Source: Rhizaria sp. SCN 62-66
Taxonomy: Eukaryota > Rhizaria, unplaced
Length of the DNA: 64,000 nucleotides
Assembly (NCBI GenBank): GCA_001724265.1
Contig: MEDY01000070.1
Span: 30,451-94,450, forward strand
Reading direction: 5' to 3'
A model generated the notes under the pieces. It saw only the letters and a list, made by a program, of their open reading frames with translations. It did not search any database and had not been told where the DNA came from. The position numbers and the translations under genes were made by a program. Each line of letters opens with the position of its first letter. Positions within the stretch are counted from its first letter, which is position 1. Below are positions 1 through 11,500 of the stretch, piece after piece.

Positions 1-1
1 G

Positions 2-127
2 GGCGTGGCGATCGTGTCTATGGCGTCGACCGGTGTCATGGGCCCGGTGCCGGGAAGTGCAGAGGACATCTGCGACCACGACGCCAACGAAGACGACCTC
101 CAGAGCAAACCGATCGACTGCGAATGA
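2..127 (+). CDS. C-terminal fragment of an unidentified protein
   Basis: The second frame is open from the window edge to a UGA at 125-127 and gives the last 41 codons of a protein whose start lies outside the window. The residues run from a short apolar stretch (GVAIVSMAS) through a Gly/Pro turn to an acidic tail ending KPIDCE. The other two forward frames give Arg-rich low-quality peptides, so this is the best coding frame. Too little remains to name a family. It sits 729 bases before the next gene on the same strand. Confidence 0.45.
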   Translation, partial: GVAIVSMASTGVMGPVPGSAEDICDHDANEDDLQSKPIDCE

Positions 128-856
128 GCACAGCGACCGCTGCGTTCAGAGAGGCGTTGTTGATCTTTCTTTTTTAGTCTCAAAAATACTCGTCATTAAA
201 AACCGCAACTCTCTCATTACCAGCACTAATACTACTTGAAATACCACATATTAATTCATTCTAGATTAAGATATTGTCTCTTAAGTCCGTTGTTCCGCAA
301 ACCCGAAATACTCGAGGATATTACACCACATATCAACGCAGGTATCTTTTGAACAAGTGTTGGCTTACAGCAACTTTATTAGATGAAAGTAGTGTAGTTG
401 TGTAGGTTTGAAATGAATTCAGCTTGTTCAAGCGCTCTGTAAGCATGAAAATCGCGTGTTACTGTGAGATTCGCCATGGTCACCACGGCGACAGAGAGCC
501 GCAAAGTCGGCTGATTTGGGCCACTGGATGCCTGTTAACGAAATGCACGTGGCTAATTAAATAGAAGTAACCGCATTTGTTTCTCCTCAAGAATTTATTT
601 ATTGAATCATGTTTATCAGCGCGCATTAACGTATGTCAATCGGACGGGGAGGGTTTTTTCGGAACCTTGCCTGGTTGACCGTGGACAGCGGCTTACTTTC
701 GCGAGCTGCCTCGGCGAGAGCAATCAAAAGATTGAGAATTGTGGCGTATATAGACTGTTATTTCTCATCTGGTATTTTGCCTGTGATTGCCTGTGTTGTT
801 TTTCTTTTGTTCCGCTTACTTAAGACTCTTCTTACCCTTGTTTTCCTTCACTGTAG
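128..856. other. Intergenic region, no gene seen
   Basis: The composition drops to AT-rich compared with the flanking coding DNA. Short open frames near 602-881 end at TAA or TGA, have no coding-like composition and match nothing I know. The stretch probably holds the 3' end of the upstream gene and the promoter of the gene starting at 857. Confidence 0.5.
747..752 (+). promoter_or_regulatory. Possible TATA element
   Basis: TATATA lies 105 bases upstream of the ATG at 857 in an otherwise mixed-composition stretch. Spacing is compatible with a core promoter and a short 5' leader. No transcript data support it. Confidence 0.2.
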
Positions 857-3800
857 ATGTTACCGACGTCGAAGGCTCTGATGAGAGCCTACGCCGTCGC
901 TGTAGCACTTTTGGCAGTCGCCACAACAACGGTACGCATCCATTCGTTCTGTAAGCAATTTCCCAACATTGCCATGGACCTTAAAAAATCTCTCCCCCTG
1001 TCTAGATCTTTTCCAGGCTCTGTCTTCCCCGTATACAGGTCCTTCAAATGGGGAGTTCACCCTCACCTTTGTCGTTGCTAGGGCTAGACACCTGCTCGCC
1101 CTCATTTTGCAGCGTCCGCCTGCCGTGTAACACCGCTCTTTATGGCGTAACACATTCTCATATGATCAAATGTGTCCTCTGCTTTCCCCATCTCACTCTC
1201 CTTTCGCGCTCTCTGTAGGTCTGGGCTGCCCCTGACTATTCTATTCGCTTCAACCCTGCGACAGCGGAAGGGTTTGGCTATGCGAACTCGATGACGTCCA
1301 TCGAGGTCGCGTTCCCTTCCCTGCCTGCTCTCTCTGCTGTTGACTCTATCAGCGTCTCTGTTGGCGCTGGCTACTTTGTTGAGTCGGACGTCAAGGCCGC
1401 TTGCGTGCTCCGTTCCGCCGACAGCAACGTCGCTCTGTCCTCCAACGCCATCCCCCGCTCCGTCTTCATCAACTCCCAGGGCAAGCTCACCCTGCAGTAC
1501 AAGCCTATCAGCTCTGTTGCTGCCGGCAGCGCTGTTCTCGCGTGCTCTGGTATCATTACCCCGCAGACCCCCACCGTCACCGCGTCATCTGGTTCGCTCC
1601 TGCTCGCTGACGCCGAGGCCGCGCCCATCACCGTGCCCCGCATCGTGTCGGCCGTCCTCAACTCGCTCTCCGGTGTCACCTACAAGCTCTCCAACGCGTC
1701 CTGGGCTGCCGACGACGTCCAGCTTACCATCTCCGGCCCCGCGTCGTTCGCGCTGCGCGCCGGCAACGTGGTCCGCATCGCTGTGCCTGTCGGCATGTCC
1801 GCCTCTGCGCAGAGCGAGGACGAGTCCGTGTGTGTCTTCTCCGACGCCACCACGGCCGTCTGGACTCCCAACACCGACAATGGCGCCGAGTTCGTCGAGG
1901 TCGCTGTGCCCCGTGACGGCGCCACCCTCGCACAGATTATCTGCGGCCCGTTCATCACGGCGCTGACGCTCGAGGGCACCGGCTCCGTCACCATCTACGC
2001 CGACGCCGCCCAGGCCCGCGCGCAGCTCGCCCCCGTCGCCGTCGCCAGCAACATCGCCGTGCCCGCGCTTAAGGCCGGCCCGCTGGGCGACCGCGCGTTC
2101 ATTGTGCTGGACCCCGAGCACCACAAGGTGACCTACTTCCTGTCCCGCCCGCGCACCGCCGCTGAGATGTTTGAGGAGGTCCACGTCGCCGACTTGCCCA
2201 CATTCTCCGAGGCCACCTTCTGGTCCGCCGACAACTCTCAGTCCCGCTGCGAGTTTGACGGGAAGTATATTGACCACCAGAACGTAAATGAACTCCGGCT
2301 CGAGAACCTCGCCCTCGCTGGCTCGCTCGACGCGAGCAACATCCTCAAGATCACGTGCTCTATGGTCAACTTCGCGGGCGTCGCAGTCCCGCGCTCGCGC
2401 GTCTCGCTCTTGCTTATCAATAGCGGAAACGTTGTAAAGACCATCCCGGCCTCGGTCAACGCCTACCGCCCCGCGCGCATGCAGGCGGACGTCTCTTTTA
2501 GTGCGCCTTACCCCGGTGCCACGACGAAGCTCACAATCTCCATCCCTGAGATCACTGTTTCTGTTCCTTCGTCCATTTTTAACGGCCTTCCTTCGCCCAG
2601 CCCCCTTGATGACTACACACGCGTGATCGACATCGAGACACCCGCGTCCTACGGCTCGCTCATCCACTCAGATAAAGGCACTGACGATTGCCAAATCGCC
2701 ATCACCGAGGGGTCCACCACGAACTACTACCCAGCTGCGCTCGCCGCTGTCACGACCTCTGGTGCGCTCCGTGTGAACATCGGGACGTCGTCTGATTATC
2801 TGGCTAAGGGGGCGCGCAACATCAAGATTGAGTGCGAGGTTGAGGTCCGTCGCACCGACACTCCTTCTGGCCGCGGCATTATCAATTACTCTGGTCGGAT
2901 CGTCTACGGCATCGCCTCGGGCCGCGTGCCCATGCAGTTCAGCCACATCGCCGCCGCCGGCCCCGCCGCGCTGCCCCGCGTGTCCGACTCCCTCCTTTCG
3001 CTCGCGCCTGTGACTGCGTGGTTCACCACTGCCCAGAACCTCGTCCAGGCCGGCTCCGAAGTAGACTGCACTCTCTACGTCCAGACCGACTCGACCTTGC
3101 CCGCCGACATGCTCGTCGTGCTGGGCGACATGCCGAAGTATGACGGCATCTCCACCGTGACTGACTACGCCTCTAACAGGCTTCCTGAGATCACCGCGGG
3201 CTATTCTGCGTCCACGACATGCACTTATCACGCCAACAACCTCGTTGATACCTTTAATGGCGACAGTATTGCGCTCAAGATCGTCTGGTTCCGTTCGTGG
3301 ACTGACAAGATCATCACCATTGCCGCCGCCAAGCCCATCCAGACGACTAAGACGGCGCCTTCCCTTTCTCTCACGACCTCCATCCCTACTGGCAGTAAGG
3401 TGATGGAGCCTACGACGCTGGAGATTCGGCCCGATGTCACGCTCTACTCGTCGTCGAGCGCTGCGCCCAAGAACTACACGCTCACGGTCGACTTGGTCGA
3501 GCCTATCATCGCCACGGACTCGTTTAAGTGCGTGTCCGTTAATACCGAAAGTGAGTTCGTCAACCAGCTCCGTGCGTACGCTTTCGCGCCCTACAACGCT
3601 TCTGCCCTGACGACGAGTGCGACCGAGAGCACCAACGCCTACGGCTCTCTTGTCTTCACACTGCTGGCCGCGGACCAGGTGCTCGGCGTGCCTGTCCAGT
3701 GCTCCGGCCTGTACTTCACTCGCGTCGTCGCGTCGGGTGCTGCTGTTCTCAACATCACCACCGCGTCGCTTGTGCGCCAGTCCGACAACGTTGTCATTGT

Positions 3801-6147
3801 CGCCGGTGTTGCCCCCAAGAAGATGTGCCAATCCTATCCCTGCTCTGAAGAGTATGTCGACAACAAGGTGCTGAACTCGCAAGGAACAATTACGTTTATC
3901 ACCCTCACTCCCCACTTCACCGCGTCGCTGGTGCGCGACTCGTTCAAGCGTCTGGGCGACATCGGCTCCATCGAGGCTACTTACACCCTGCCGAACGCCG
4001 CCAAGCAGCCCTCGCTGGTAGTTGAGGCGGGGTCGCAGTTCGTCCTTGAGGGCCAGATTTTCCGCCGTCTCTTCGACACGAAGGACACCGTCGTCTCTAT
4101 CAACGGCGAAGTCGTGAACGGCGAGTGGTCTTTCTCTTCCGCGACGGGCTCTATTCAGCGCCAGTTCACGACGGTCGCCACTTCCCGCAAGGTCTTCTCC
4201 GGCAGCGTCAAGGTCTCCGTCGACAATCTCGTCATGGGTGCCACGCAGTCTGCTGACAACGTTCTCAACCTGAGTCTTCGCGTCTCCACCGTCAAGGGCA
4301 CCTCGGAGAACCTGGATAAGGCTCTCAGCGGCCAGGCTGAGTTTTCCCAGGTGGGCTACTTCCTTGAGATCCCGCGCCCCAGCTTCGCCGTCGACCTTAC
4401 TCAGCCCGACAATGTGAACCTCACGCTGAGCTACATCCCGTTTGACCTCGGTTTCGCCGCCAATAACAAGCGTGACTACTTCCGTGTCGCGTTCAACGAG
4501 GCTCTCTCCAAATTCGCTATCAACAGTGCTGATAAGACCTGTAAGCGCGTGCTCGCTGATGGTTCTCTGCATGCGAAGGCTGAGCTCACGTATACTGTCA
4601 ACTCGGGTGCTAATGATCCCGTGAGCCGGCTCACTGCGATGCCCAGCGATGGGTATGTCATCCCCGCTTCTCAGACTCCCGTCACGTTCGTTTGCACTGG
4701 TATGACTTACACGGGTGTCGACAAGCAGTTCAGCTCCTACCGTCTGACCCCTTCTCTCGGCACGTCGTCTACTAGCAATGTTGCTGCGGTCGCTTTTGGT
4801 CAGTACTCCCTCGTCAGCCGCTTTGGCACGCGCGCCACCGGTAATCTTGCTGTCAACAGCGTCCACGTCTACCTGAACAACATTGGCATTTTCTACCCCG
4901 ACGAGTGGAAGTCCATAAACGTCAACAACAATTACATCTCGAGCGTCAACCAGAACGACCTCAAGAACGCCTGCCTGGTTTCCTCCGATGCATGCCCCCT
5001 GTCGATCATGGACCCCGTCGGCATCCCGTACGCCGGTCTGGAGCGCCGCTCTGTGCAGCCCGCCAACACCACCGCGGGCTCCGACTTTGGCGCTCTCGTG
5101 GTGACCATCCACCCGCTCCCGCTTGCCGTGCCCGTCGGCGGCTTTTTCCGCGTCCACCTCCCCACGTCGTGGTCCGTCGGCGCGTCGCTCAGCTGCTCCG
5201 CCTCGGTTACTTCGGCCAACGCCGCGCGCGCCAACATCCCTCTCACCACCGTGACGTCGCCCTACGACTCGCCCGCGTCCTTCGCCAAGGCGCGCTCCTG
5301 GGGTGCCGTGGCCAGCGAGTCGGACGCGCGCTGGATCGAGGTCCGCGCGCTCGCCGCCATCCCCGCTACGTCGGCCGACAGCGGCAACAAAAATAACATG
5401 CTGCGCATCTTCTGTGACCGCGTGCGTGTGTCTGCCACTGCCTCTTACGCGGCGTGGGGCAACACCATCGACATCTACGACGACAAGCACCGCCCGCTGC
5501 AGCAGACGCCGATGAGCATCATGCCTGCCATCACGGCCCACCGCGCCCTCACGCACCGCCTCGTGCGCGCCTTCACTCTCGCACGCTCCATCGAGCTCTC
5601 TGCTGCGGAGTTTGCCGACCTCAAGGCCGCTCTGGCTGAGAAGCTCGACATGGACCTCTCGCGCATCACGCTCCTGAGCCAGAAGATCATCTACACTGCG
5701 TCGACCGCGGACGCCGACTCGACGACCGAGACGCTCACCCCCTCGCTGCGCGTCACCGTAGCCCTGGCCGCGACTTCTGCCGACTCCGTGCTCGACCTCG
5801 AGCGCATCGCGACGCAGGCCGCTGCGACCCTCGCGGCCGCCGTGGCCAGCAGCGTCAGCGCGCCCGTGTTGTCGCTCGCTGCGCTCACCTCGTCAGTCAC
5901 GACCATGGGCTGCACGGACAACATCAAGACGCCTGACAGCTCCGAGACCGACATCGACTGTGGTGGCTCCGAGTGCGACCCCTGTCTCAACGGCAGCACC
6001 TGCTCCGCCGACTCCGACTGCCAGTCCAACAACTGCGTTCTCGGCCTCTGCGCCAGCCGTGTCAACGCCGCTGCGGGCCTCGCTCACTCCGCCGCTTTCG
6101 GCCTCGCCGCCGCCGCGCTCCTGCTCTCCGTCGTCTTCGGCGCGTAA
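857..6147 (+). CDS. Secreted, probably GPI-anchored, repetitive cysteine-patterned surface protein
   Basis: Two exons, 857-931 and 1219-6147 (UAA stop), give 1667 residues. Exon 1 encodes a hydrophobic leader (AYAVAVALLAVATTT) that reads as a signal peptide, with likely cleavage near VWA-AP just after the splice. The body is a run of beta-rich, Thr/Ser/Val-rich segments. Each carries a pair of cysteines: an early one (ACVLRS, VCVFSD, RCEFDG, VDCTLY, FKCVSV, KTCKRV) and a later one near the segment end (LACSG, IICGP, KITCSM, VQCSG, VFVCTG-like, IFCDR). Near the C-terminus is a compact Cys-rich module of the ETDIDCGG...CDPC...C...DC...C type, known from extracellular proteins of diverse protists and bacteria. 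The protein ends in small residues and a hydrophobic tail (GLAAAALLLSVVFGA) with no cytoplasmic residues, as expected of a GPI signal. A cell-surface role is inferred; the exact family is not recognised. The partial gene at 61901 has the same general design. Confidence 0.8.
932..1218 (+). other. Intron in surface-protein gene
   Basis: 287 bases between ACG|GTACGC and CTCTGTAG|GTC, phase 0. Removing it joins the signal-peptide exon to the long open exon, in which the frame is open well upstream of its first ATG (1291) back to the acceptor. An internal CAG followed by a short in-frame peptide at about 1039-1080 could be an alternative exon, but no GTACG-type donor follows it. Confidence 0.75.
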
Positions 6148-7816
6148 GCACAGCACAGCACGGCTCGCGCTGCGCAGCACCGCTGCTCTGTGTGTGTGTG
6201 TGCGGTCGACCCCAAGCGCACATGTACGACGGCGGCCACGCGCGTTGCTTGTGTCGGGCGTGCGCGAAGGACGGGGCGGCGCGGGGTGGGCCTGGCAGAT
6301 TAGTGCCTGCTCCGTGTTCGCTATGTCCCGTCCGCCGTGACGCAACGAACTAGACATAGGCACGCCGTAAATGCGGGCTGCTGGGGCTCAGGACTCATCA
6401 CCCTGATGCCGCAGCACGACACCGCCGCTCCGCACGACTCTTCTCGACTCTAGTGCCTCAGTAACGAGTTGACTGAGGCAAAACAGCCCCGATACTGGCC
6501 GTCCGCGCGCTGGCGCGCACGCAGATGACGACGGCACCGACGATGGCGCAACCGCTGCTGTTGCCGGTGACGACTGTGAGCACGCTCCTGTCGCGAGGCC
6601 GGGAGAACGGGGAGTTTGTGCGAAGTATCAAGCGTATAATGCAAATGCAGACGCACACACTTACGGATTAACACGGATGTGTAAGTGTTTGTTTTTTTCG
6701 TTTTACTCTTTCTTTTCATTTTCTTCCTTTACGTTATTTGTTTATGGCATTTTTCTCTTCATTTTACGTTTTTCTCATGTGGGGCGTTACGTCTCCTCAC
6801 GTACTCGCATTTCTCTCAGTGCGCGCTCGCTCTCGATAACCAGTGGTACAGCAACAGCTTCATCTCACGTCGGTCTCTCTGGGCGCTGCGAAGGCAGCTC
6901 CTTAATGTTGACCCGTGCTGATAGCTGCGTTCTCACAGTCTGCGTGACAAAATCACTTTTGAACCGCACCACTTTGGGCGATGGCTGTTGCTGCCGTCTC
7001 TTGACTACTCGAGCGCTGCGTATTGTTATCCATTGCATATAGGTCGGCGCTCTCAGCTTGCGCAGACCCGTTGGTGATCTTCATTGGTCGCCGTGTCCGC
7101 TGTCATCTCGCTTGAACTATCACCGTCTTATCTCTCTTTTTTCTGTGTCGCTTGCGCACGCTCGTGCACACATCGCCCTCCGGGTGCTGTGTGACCGTGA
7201 TGCTGTGTTGTATGTAGCAGTATTTGTAAACGAGAGAGAGTTTGCGTGTTAGGGTACAACCTGATTATATGGCAGGCGCGGTGGCGGAGATGAAGGCTCG
7301 AAATACCCATTAAGTTGTCTCGACATTGACTTGTTCTCTGTCAAGATGGCTCCTTTTGGAGCTAGTGTGCGTGCGAACACTGTGACAAGGCTCGCTCCTA
7401 TCTGTGCGTGCTCTTGACATTGTGTTAATCACACCGCAAAGTGTTTTTAAAACAATAAAGCAATATATTTCAACATGTACTTCATGTATCTGCATAACTC
7501 GGTCTCTTTGCTTTTCCTATGAGCCATAATTTTTCCGTTCATGAAAGAGATCATGCCCTCCCCCAATAGTCCAGAAACCGTGGAAATGTGTCGCACATCT
7601 GCGCACTGCACAGTGCAGTTTGTACAATGTACATGTACCTGTGAATATTTTGTAAGCGCACGTAATTACATGGACTAGGTACAATATGTCTCTTTTGAGA
7701 CAGTCATTCTGGGTGGCAGCACAGTCAGTAACAGTCAAACAAAATTATACTCTATAGCAAACATTTTGAGTTATAAGCCCGTCAAAGTTGAAACAACGTG
7801 CTTCAGCACGGCTTAT
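6148..7816. other. Convergent intergenic region without a supported gene
   Basis: This lies between the surface-protein gene and the tRNA. The first 500 bases remain GC-rich and the rest is mixed and T-rich. An AATAAA at 7454-7459 (+) is 1.3 kb past the upstream stop, so it may serve another transcript. A TAG-bridged open frame at 6677-7264 is discussed in the findings but is not supported as a gene. I see no rRNA or snRNA match. Confidence 0.4.
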
Positions 7817-7888
7817 GCGCTTTTACGTCAGTGGTAGACGGGTGCTCTCCGAAGGCACAGGTCCCGGGTTCAATCCCCGGAAAGCGTT
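7817..7888 (+). tRNA. tRNA-Arg (anticodon CCG)
   Basis: A 72-nt cloverleaf with no intron. The acceptor stem is GCGCTTT/AAAGCGT (first pair G-U). The D arm is CGTC-AGTGGTA-GACG, and the anticodon stem is GTGCT/GGCAC with loop CTCCGAA, giving anticodon CCG. The T arm is CCGGG-TTCAATC-CCCGG. GGTTCAATCCC is a perfect B box, and a long T run just downstream (from about 7894) suits RNA polymerase III termination. The isotype comes from the anticodon only. The D loop lacks A20, usual for Arg tRNAs, so the identity is slightly less sure than the structure. Confidence 0.85.
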
Positions 7889-7908
7889 CTCTCTTTTTTT
7901 TTTGCTCT
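7889..7908 (+). terminator. RNA polymerase III T-run terminator
   Basis: A long uninterrupted T tract starts within ten bases of the tRNA 3' end, as expected for RNA polymerase III transcription stop. Confidence 0.6.
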
Positions 7909-7940
7909 CCATTCTTTCACCCCTTCCCACACGCCGTGCC

Positions 7941-7990
7941 CCGCCCTGCCCGCCCTGCCCCGCCCTGCCCCGCCCTGCCCCGCCTCGCCC
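7941..7990. repeat. 10-bp tandem repeat, unit CGCCCTGCCC
   Basis: About five copies of a 10-base unit, four of them near-identical, lie just downstream of the tRNA terminator and outside any coding frame. Confidence 0.75.
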
Positions 7991-8162
7991 CTAGCCGAGT
8001 TTTGCTGTGCACAGTATCGTTGCCGTGCCGTGTTTAAATTATATTAGTGTATTGAGATATACACTTATTACTCTCAATAACGCTAATCTTAACTGTGTAT
8101 ATCCAATTCTGTCAAACAACAAAGCCAGCGCGCACAAAATCTGTTACATGTATACTATATAT

Positions 8163-8185
8163 TAGTACATGTAATAGTACATGTA
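8163..8185. repeat. Direct repeat of a palindromic 11-mer
   Basis: TAGTACATGTA occurs at 8163-8173 and 8175-8185, and each copy holds the palindrome TACATGTA. It lies in an AT-rich spacer. Function unknown. Confidence 0.45.
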
Positions 8186-8573
8186 CATTTAAGTGTGTGT
8201 TACTATATTTTAAAAACATTGATCTTTTTTTGATAAATTTTTTTGCTGGTTCAGCTTAACTATCGACTGGTCTGCAGACAACTTTTTCCACCACAAAAAT
8301 ATAGAACTGCTGTTATATGGGGATTTAAACTTGGGAATGATTGGTATCAACTGAATTTTCACATTCTACAGATGCCAATACGGATCAGACAGGTAAGATG
8401 TGTGGAGATCATGACACGGCGAGACGCAAAAAAGCGGATCGAGAAGATAAGGAAGTAATCTGTATACTTAAATGACTAATGTAAAAAGAGATAAATTAAT
8501 TTCAAAATCGACACATAACAATGCTAGAATGGAAGACCCAGTCGCAATGTGGGGCTGTTGCAGCATCGTATCA

Positions 8574-11500
8574 TTACTCGGGTTTACGTGGGCGCTTCAC
8601 AACCGCCTCAATGTTGTCAGACACGCGATCTGCCACAACATCGGCACCACGGCGCTTGGCCCTGAGTGCAGCAACTGCCGCAGCGGCCTCATCGACAGTC
8701 GACTTCCCTGAGACGCCGACCTCGTGACCAAAGTTATCGCCGCCGAACAGTGGCAGCATGTTTGAGTCTGCGACAGAACTGTGGCCGTCACCGCCCTGCA
8801 GCATCGCCGGGTCTCCGAGCAGCCACACCGGCGGCGCACCAGCAAAGAGCGCGCCATCACCAAAGCCACCATTGATGCCGCCGCCACTGGTGCTGAGACT
8901 GTCCCAGGACACAGCTCTCGCGGCAGCTGTTGCAGCCGCTGCGACAACTGATGCTGCGTTGTAGGTGGGCGCAAATGCTGATGCCGGCACAGTCGGCCGC
9001 AACAGTGCAATGTCTCCACCAGCCGCGGCAGCAGCACCAACAGAAGAGGCGGCGCCAGAGCCGGGCCGTCCCCCGCGGCCGCCGCGGCGGCCCGCGCCGC
9101 CACCGCCACCGGCGCCGCCGCCGCCGCCGCCGTGAGCGCCGGCAACGCTAACACTGAGAGACGAGCGTCGCATGCCCGCGCTGGCGCCCCGACCCCTGCG
9201 GCCGCGGCCACTGCCAACGCTCCCGCGCTCCCCTGCGGGCTCCGCAGCAGTTGCAGCAAAATCGGCCCCAACCAGCCAAGAAGGAGCTGCTAAGCCAGTA
9301 TCCGCACCCGCACCGGCAGCGGAGGCTGCGATTGTCGAGGCCGCCAGTCCAGCGAGACGCGCGGCGCGGGCGCGGCGCTGCGCTGCCTCGCTGCTTTCGC
9401 CGCTAACGGCGACGGGAAAGCCGGATGCGGCCGCAGCTGCAGCGGCAACAGCGGCGGATGAAGGTGACTCAATAGCACCATCACCAGCAGTGTCGTCGTG
9501 AGAGCTACGGGAGGCGCCGCCGCGGCCGCGACCACGGCCCCGGCCGCCGCGCCCGCCGCGACTCGGCTGGCGACTCGAGGGCTCTTTCGGCATTGCGCTA
9601 ACAGATCCTGGCTTGCGGCCGCGGCGGCTAGCGCTCCGCTCAACAGCGTCGGAGTCAGTACGAGCATCCGCATCCGCCGCAGCATCAGCGGCGGCAGCAG
9701 CGGGCTTGCGGCCACGGTGACTGATCGAGGCGGCAACTTGCAACCCCAGCCCCGCTGCACGTGCCTCGGCCTTAACCCTGGCATCTCCGCTCTTGATGCG
9801 GATAGCAGCGTTAGAATCAGTGCCGGGAGCACGAGGGGTGCGCTTTACAGCCACGGGCCTGGCCGCAACGGCCGTGGCAGGACCCGCATGCACGAGATTC
9901 ACGCGCACGCCCGTCGCAGCGACGCTGGCTTCCGCGATCGTGGTCGCGGCCGCCACGCGGGCAGCCTCGCTCGCCGCAGCCGCTTCTTCATCTGCCAAGG
10001 TCGCCGCGCTGACTGCAAGCGGTGAGAGCAGACCGGCGCGTCTGGCCGCAGGCGTCGCCGCGGTCGCGAGTGCAGGGGCGACGGCGGTGCGGCGGGCGCC
10101 ACGCTTGATGCTCAGCGTGGCGATGGCAGCCGTGACGGCCTCATACTGTTCGCGCGAGAGTGTGCTCGCGTCAGCAGCGGCCGCGACCGTGAGCGCAAGC
10201 GTGACAGCGGCTGCAGGGGTGACGTCGCCCCTGAGAGCAGCCTTGGTTGCGCCCATGCCCGCAGACGCCGCAAGTGCAACCGCGTCCGGGGAAACAACCG
10301 AAGTGTCCACATCGGACCCGAAAGCTTCAGCATCATCAGCATCTCGGTCCGCGTTGTTCGCCGCAGAAAGAGCGTGATGGTGGCGCGCCACCGGAGACAT
10401 AAGCGCAGCAGACGTCGCGCGCGCGCGCTCCTTCGCCCGTGCACGTGCAAGCTCCGCCCGTTGCGTTTGCGCGGCGGCAGTGGCAGCGGCCTGCGCGGCA
10501 CCTGAGGCAGTCGCAGCAGCAGCACGGTTCACTGCCGCAAACGCAAGAGGCAGCGTGTCCGCTGCGCGGCGACCACGTTTACTGTCTGTGCCCGCCGCGA
10601 GCGACACCGGCACCACGAGCTGCTGTGCAAGTCGTGTTTCGGCTCCCTTCACAACAGTGTTCGCCGCGATAGCAACAGCCATGCTGCTGGAAGCAGCAGC
10701 GGCTGCTGCTGCGTTTTCAGTTTTTGTCGGCGTGCTGAACGACCAAGCGGCGGGAGTCGCAGCCGCACTGGCTGAGGCAGAGTCGGCGGAAGCAGCACGT
10801 GGTGCAGAACGAAGGATAAAGCTCTCACGACCACTACGGCGCGCGGCGGAGAGACTGAGGCCGGCCACATGCAACAATGCGCGCTCAGCCCAGACTTCCA
10901 TCTTCGCGTCGCGCTCGTCCATATCGTCGCGACCGTCATCGTCCTCATCACGATCGTCGTCGTCATCATCATCATCATCGCCGTCAAGTTCGGAGTCAGA
11001 GCTGGCGTCCGCACCAGTGACATATCTGCTTTTGCGAACACCACGCTTACGTTGAGCGCGCTTCGCGGCTAACGCTTGCACGCGCGCCCCAGTGGCCGCG
11101 CTGCGGGCAGACGCTTCGGTGGCGTTCTGCCGCGCCGCACGGGCCCGGGGACAGTTGCCTTCGCCTGCAGCCGCTGCTGCGCTCTCAGCATCGGCCGCAA
11201 AAGCCTCCGCCGCGGCCGCCTCCGCAGCCGCGCGCTCCACCAGCCCTGACCGTCGCGTCAGCCACGTCGCCATCGGCGCGTGGACGCGCGTCACACGCGC
11301 TGGCGCGCCCCAAATCACGCTGCGCGCGGTTCTATCGTGCGAGTGCGCAGCGGACAGCACAGAGCCCCAGAGCGCGCCACCGGCACAGTAGACGCCCGTC
11401 AGCACGATGCCGCGCAGAGAGCGACTGCCGCTCTCGGACTCGAGGAAGCTGTTTAGCAGCGGCGCAGGCGCTGGCACTGCGGAGTCGGCCGATCGCGACT

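Larger units (their letters stand above)
7909..8573. other. Intergenic region with a 10-bp tandem repeat and AT-rich spacer
   Basis: It begins with C-rich tandem repeats and then becomes strongly AT-rich up to the UAA of the large minus-strand gene at 8574. It probably holds that gene's 3' untranslated region. Short open frames here have no coding character. Confidence 0.45.

Noticed and set aside
2668-5556. Long antisense open frame (over 900 codons) opposite the surface-protein gene, and similar long frames opposite most other genes
   Set aside because: Very GC-rich coding DNA rarely contains stops in any frame. These frames are Arg/Ala/Gly-rich, lack domains and mirror a convincing sense gene.
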